The notes beneath the pieces are model-generated. The model searched no databases and was not told where the DNA came from. It saw nothing but the letters and a program-made list of their open reading frames with translations. Shown piece after piece: positions 60,563 through 64,000 of a DNA stretch of 64,000 nt. The number at the start of each line of letters is the position of its first letter. Position 1 is the stretch's first letter. Source of the DNA: CAZISM01 sp964541895 (GTDB taxonomy: Bacteria; Zhuqueibacterota; Zhuqueibacteria; Residuimicrobiales; Residuimicrobiaceae); the NCBI GenBank assembly GCA_964541895.1, contig CAZISM010000014.1:5015-69014 (forward strand), read 5' to 3'. The translations under genes and the position numbers were made by a program.

Positions 60563-62289
60563 AAATTCAGGATTACATAGAATCCCACCCGCGCCTGTTG
60601 TTGTGGTCGATCGTCGGCCTGGGGCTGCTGATCCGTCTGGCGCTGTTGCCCTATCGCTGGATAAATCCGGATGAAGGCGCGCATCTGATGGATGCCAGGC
60701 TTTTGTTGCAGGGTTTGATTCCGCTGGTGGATTTTGGCTCCAAGCAGCCTTTATACGTGGTTCTGTTGGCCGGATTCGTGCACTTGTTCGGTCACGCTCT
60801 CTGGGCCGGCCGGTTGTTGCCGATTCTGGCGCAAACCGGTATCGTGATGCTGCTGTACGCCGTTGGCCGAAACGTGTTTTCCGTCCGCGCCGGATTGCTG
60901 GCCGCTGCGCTTTTTGCCTTTCTGCCGCTGGCGGTCATCTGGGCGCCGATTGTGAAAACCGAATCGCCGGCCCTGTTTCTGGCTCTGCTGAGCGTTTTTT
61001 TTCTGCTCAAAGGGCTGGAGCAGGAACGCAAAATTTCGTTGCATCTGGTTTTGGCCGGGGCAACGGCCGCTATGGCCTATTATGTGCGCCAATCCACTCT
61101 CTATGTACCGTTGTGCAGCTTTCTATTTTTGCTGCTGTACGCCAAACCGGCACGCTCGTTTCGCATTGCCAGCAGGACCGCCTATGTGCTGGGATTCCTG
61201 GCTGTGTGCGGATCGGCCGGACTGCTTTATTCTTCGCACATGAACGCCGGGCAGCTGTTTTATTCGCCGCTCAATCCCATGGAACTGTTTTTGTCCCGTG
61301 CATTGAATTTTCTCGGCCTGGTGCCGATCCAATATCGCATTGTCGACAGTGACCAGTTCCGCATCATGGATCAGGATGTATCGGTTACCTGGACAGCCTG
61401 GAAGGACGGCCTCCTGTTTACGCTGGCGATTGTCCTGAGCGCGCTGGCGGCGTTATGGCAAAAGCGCAAGAGCAGCCTGATGCTGCTGCGCCGGTCGCGG
61501 GCGGCATTGATCGTGCTCTGGGCTGCCGTGGTTCTGGCCATGTATCTGTTTCAATCTGTGCACCGCGGTTTTTTTACCCAGTATTATCTGGAAGTGGTGC
61601 TGCCGTTCGTTCTGCTGGCGGCCTGGACCCTGGCCCGGTCAAGCGGGGAGAGAGGGTGGAGCGGGCGAATCGCACTTGCTCTGGCCGCGCTGGTGCCGGC
61701 TCTGGTTGCGGGGCGGTTTCTTGCCGGCCCAAGTCCTCTGGTTATTGTGTTGCTGGCAGGTGCGGCTGCGATTCCGATGATCGTGCTGTTTTATCGTACC
61801 CTGCGCGCCCTGGCAGCATCATGGGCCTCCGGCGTTTTATTCTGGGCGGCGCTGGTCATGGCGCTCTATTCCGGCAGTCGCCTGGGGCCACGATACGATT
61901 GTGTATGGTCGCCGGCCACGTTGACAAACGTCAGCACCCGGCTTTCCTCTGAAGGCAGGGAATCCACGGTGCTGTCCGGCGCCACCATCTGGGCGTTTGG
62001 CGCCGGTTTGTCGCCGTACCGGAATGTAGCCCATCCTACGGAGCTGATGCGAAAATTCAGCGAGGATTGGAGTGAGACCTTTTTGCAGAATCCGCCGGAC
62101 TTTATTGTGCTGGACGGTTACACCGAACGCAAATATGTACGCTACTGGAAATTGATAGAGGATGAACTGAAAGCGCGTTATGAACTGATCGCCACCGTAG
62201 CGGATTCGCGCTATCCGGTGCAGATATACCGGTTGACCATCAAAGCGCATGCGGCGGAATCGACCTATGCCGGAGCGATATGTCCCTGA
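60559..62289 (+). CDS. GT39-type (ArnT/PMT_2-like) membrane glycosyltransferase
   Basis: This 576-residue polytopic protein has ten or more membrane helices. The first periplasmic loop carries RWINPDEGAHLMDARLLLQGL, whose Asp-Glu pair is the catalytic motif of the PMT/ArnT GT-C fold, then DFGSKQPLYVVLLAG. Such enzymes take a sugar from polyprenyl phosphate on the periplasmic side, so the GT2 proteins upstream may supply the donor. The start overlaps the deacetylase stop by four bases. Confidence 0.85.
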   Translation: MKIQDYIESHPRLLLWSIVGLGLLIRLALLPYRWINPDEGAHLMDARLLLQGLIPLVDFGSKQPLYVVLLAGFVHLFGHALWAGRLLPILAQTGIVMLLYAVGRNVFSVRAGLLAAALFAFLPLAVIWAPIVKTESPALFLALLSVFFLLKGLEQERKISLHLVLAGATAAMAYYVRQSTLYVPLCSFLFLLLYAKPARSFRIASRTAYVLGFLAVCGSAGLLYSSHMNAGQLFYSPLNPMELFLSRALNFLGLVPIQYRIVDSDQFRIMDQDVSVTWTAWKDGLLFTLAIVLSALAALWQKRKSSLMLLRRSRAALIVLWAAVVLAMYLFQSVHRGFFTQYYLEVVLPFVLLAAWTLARSSGERGWSGRIALALAALVPALVAGRFLAGPSPLVIVLLAGAAAIPMIVLFYRTLRALAASWASGVLFWAALVMALYSGSRLGPRYDCVWSPATLTNVSTRLSSEGRESTVLSGATIWAFGAGLSPYRNVAHPTELMRKFSEDWSETFLQNPPDFIVLDGYTERKYVRYWKLIEDELKARYELIATVADSRYPVQIYRLTIKAHAAESTYAGAICP

Positions 62290-63770
62290 AAAAGAAAACC
62301 CTCTGGGGCATTCTCTGGACGGGTGTCGGCAAGATGGGGATGCAGGCTATCCAGGTGCTCGTCACCGCCGTGCTGGCGCGCGTTCTGGACAAGAGCGACT
62401 ATGGGCTGGCGAATCTGGCCACGCTGGTGACCAGCGCCATTATCATCGTCAATGAAACCGGCCTGGGTACGGCCATCGTCATGCAAAAAGAGATCGAGAA
62501 GCGGCAGTTGTCTTCCGTGTTTTGGGGCAGCATCGGTTTCGGCTCGCTGCTGTTTCTGGCTTTTGCCTCGGCATCTCCGGCCATAGCCAGGCTGCTAAAG
62601 ATTCCAGCCGTGCAACCTATCCTGATGGTGCAGGCGCTTGGGTTTGTCATCGGATCGTTCGGAGTGGTGCCGCGGGCCCTGCTGGCCAAATCGATGCACT
62701 TTAAGCAGCTCAGCATGATCGAGCTGTCTGCGGCCGCTTTGAGCGGTCTGGCTGCGATCTCACTGGCTTTTGCCGGTTTGGGGCCGTGGAGTATCATCGC
62801 CGGTGTGTTGTTGCGCGATACGGCCATCGTTGTCATGGTTTGGATGGTTTCTCGCTGGCGGCCGCTGTATCATTTCGTTTGGCGGGAATTCCGCGCCGTG
62901 TTCGGATTCAGTGCGCAGGTGTTGGCCAACGACGTAGCGCTGTACCTTAACACCAATTCGGATATTACGATTGTGTCCCGCTATATGGGCGCTGCTGCTG
63001 TCGCCTCTTACGGGAATCTGCTTAACCTGGTCAAGCTGCCGGTGTCGCGGTTGTCGCAGATCGTATCCAAAGTCGCATTCCCGGCGTTTGCGTCCGTGCA
63101 GGACGACCTGGCGCTGTTTCGGCGGGGGTATGTGCAGGCCATTGCCGGCATCTCTTCTTTGACCTTTCCGATGCTGATTGGCCTGGCCATATTCAGTCGT
63201 GAGGTCGTGACCCTTCTGTTCAGCAGCAAATATGAGGACATGGTGCAGCCATTGATCATCCTCGTGCCCTATGCCATGCTAAAGTCGGTGGTGACCATCA
63301 AAGGATCGGTGCTCATAGCCCGGCGACGTCCTGGAATCGAGCTTGCCTGGAACGTGGCGTATATGCTGCCGTTCGCCGTTGCCATTTATTATGGCGCCCG
63401 TTACGGTCTGGTCGGGGTCGCATGCGCCTTCACCGGCCTGTACCTGCTCACCTTTCCGATCATACAGAGCATCACCAATCGTCAGGTGAATCTGACCAAT
63501 CGTGATTTTGTAATGGCGCTCTGGCCGGCCTTTGCATCGGCGCTGTTTATGTTGGCGGTCGGAATAGTGTTCAGGCATATTATTTCCTTATTCGGGCCCA
63601 TGCCGATGCTGGTGACGCTGATAACGGGCGTGCCGCTGCTGGGCGCCTGCTATCTGTTGTTTCTCGGAATCGTCTTTCGACGCCAAAGCCAGGAGCTTCG
63701 TTCACTCTGGTCGCTGGTGAAGAAATCCGGCCGCAACTCTGAAACTGGATTAGAATCGGATACAATCTGA
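62280..63770 (+). CDS. WzxC-like polysaccharide flippase
   Basis: This 496-residue protein has about 12-14 membrane helices of the MOP/PST superfamily. GILWTGVGKMGMQAIQVLVTAV, VLDKSDYGLANLATLVTS, NETGLGTAIVMQKEI and GFSAQVLANDVALYLNTNSD are typical of Polysacc_synt_3/WzxC. It flips undecaprenyl-linked units across the inner membrane. It is the only such flippase visible in the window. It overlaps the preceding gene by 10 bases. Confidence 0.9.
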   Translation: MSLKKKTLWGILWTGVGKMGMQAIQVLVTAVLARVLDKSDYGLANLATLVTSAIIIVNETGLGTAIVMQKEIEKRQLSSVFWGSIGFGSLLFLAFASASPAIARLLKIPAVQPILMVQALGFVIGSFGVVPRALLAKSMHFKQLSMIELSAAALSGLAAISLAFAGLGPWSIIAGVLLRDTAIVVMVWMVSRWRPLYHFVWREFRAVFGFSAQVLANDVALYLNTNSDITIVSRYMGAAAVASYGNLLNLVKLPVSRLSQIVSKVAFPAFASVQDDLALFRRGYVQAIAGISSLTFPMLIGLAIFSREVVTLLFSSKYEDMVQPLIILVPYAMLKSVVTIKGSVLIARRRPGIELAWNVAYMLPFAVAIYYGARYGLVGVACAFTGLYLLTFPIIQSITNRQVNLTNRDFVMALWPAFASALFMLAVGIVFRHIISLFGPMPMLVTLITGVPLLGACYLLFLGIVFRRQSQELRSLWSLVKKSGRNSETGLESDTI

Positions 63771-63774
63771 CACG

Positions 63775-64000
63775 ATGAAAATAGCCGTGATGGGGATCAG
63801 GGGAATACCGGCCAACTATGGCGGATTCGAAACGTTTATCGAAGAGATGGCGCCGCGGCTGGCGGCAGCCGGTCACGATGTGACCGTGTACGGCCGTTCG
63901 CATATGATCGAGTATCATGGCGAGTTTTATAAAGGCGTGCGTATCCGCGTGCTGCCCACCATCAGCCATAAATATCTGGATACGGTGGTGCACACCCTGG
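63775..64000 (+). CDS. DUF1972-type glycosyltransferase, N-terminal part
   Basis: The first 75 residues are visible. MKIAVMGIRGIPANYGGFET and FIEEMAPRLAAAGHDVTVYGR are the signature start of DUF1972 (rhamnosyltransferase-like, GT4) enzymes. The gene runs off the end of the window. It begins 4 bases after the flippase stop, continuing the glycan operon. Confidence 0.85.
   Translation, partial: MKIAVMGIRGIPANYGGFETFIEEMAPRLAAAGHDVTVYGRSHMIEYHGEFYKGVRIRVLPTISHKYLDTVVHTL

Noticed and set aside
1..64000. CRISPR arrays, prophage or complete insertion sequences.
   Set aside because: No regularly spaced direct repeats, integrases, transposase genes or phage structural genes were seen.

Overview
The window reads as part of the chromosome of an uncultured Gram-negative bacterium, probably from the FCB superphylum (a KSB1- or Calditrichota-like lineage is my best guess). 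The reasons are an LpxH-like lipid A enzyme, Lgt and a Wza-type exporter (an outer membrane), a C-terminal type IX secretion (Por) sorting tail on a decayed gene near 47.4-47.7 kb, several families of short dispersed palindromic repeats, and a run of Ns at 50,538-50,639 that suggests a draft or metagenome scaffold. TGA is used as an ordinary stop codon throughout.

Layout. 1-6.5 kb: end of a DMT transporter, then a minus-strand housekeeping run read ispE, tRNA-Gln(UUG), prs, rplY, pth, rpsF, ssb, rpsR, rplI, DUF3307. 6.7-7.0 kb: a solitary bacterial microcompartment shell gene with its own strong promoter. 7.2-14.3 kb: lpxH-like phosphoesterase, the rod-shape cluster mreC-mreD-mrdA-rodA, lgt, and a YbgF/CpoB-like lipoprotein. 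14.5-16.0 kb: a divergent starch/glycogen-synthase-like protein between two good terminators.

16.3-37.4 kb is an exopolysaccharide locus, all on the plus strand. It starts behind a near-consensus sigma-54 promoter and an upstream 23-nt palindrome. In order it holds a STAS-domain protein with an extra C-terminal domain, a Wza-like exporter, a Wzc-like copolymerase/tyrosine kinase, a nucleotide-sugar epimerase, a WcaJ/WbaP-type initiating transferase, a GT4 glycosyltransferase, asparagine synthase, a glycerol-3-phosphate dehydrogenase family protein, two methyltransferases, a second epimerase, an LPG-synthase/flippase-like membrane protein and a hexapeptide acyltransferase. Two large secreted proteins follow, an alpha/alpha-barrel protein and a DUF5060-type glycoside hydrolase, which share an uncharacterised C-terminal module. 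They may trim or modify the polymer.

38.0-44.7 kb is the most unusual part: a tight six-gene minus-strand operon gatE-crcB-DUF190-yiiX-corA-gatD. GatD and GatE are the two subunits of the archaeal-type Glu-tRNA(Gln) amidotransferase, here in a genome that is otherwise plainly bacterial and packed together with a fluoride channel and a CorA-type metal transporter. A tRNA-Gln gene lies in the same window. 44.7-47.7 kb: tandem palindromes and a decayed type IX secreted-protein gene (5' truncated, one nonsense codon, one frameshift).

47.7-54.8 kb (minus strand): ridA, a YkgJ-type cysteine-cluster protein, thrC, an NAD(P)-binding protein and a CocE/NonD hydrolase (both cut by the N gap), and topA. 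55.3-64.0 kb (plus strand): a second glycan locus of overlapping genes with three GT2 enzymes (one lacking its DxD motif), a GT4, a ChbG/HpnK deacetylase, a GT39-type membrane glycosyltransferase, a WzxC-like flippase and the start of a DUF1972 glycosyltransferase that runs off the window. The only Wzx-type flippase seen lies here, so the two glycan loci may work together.
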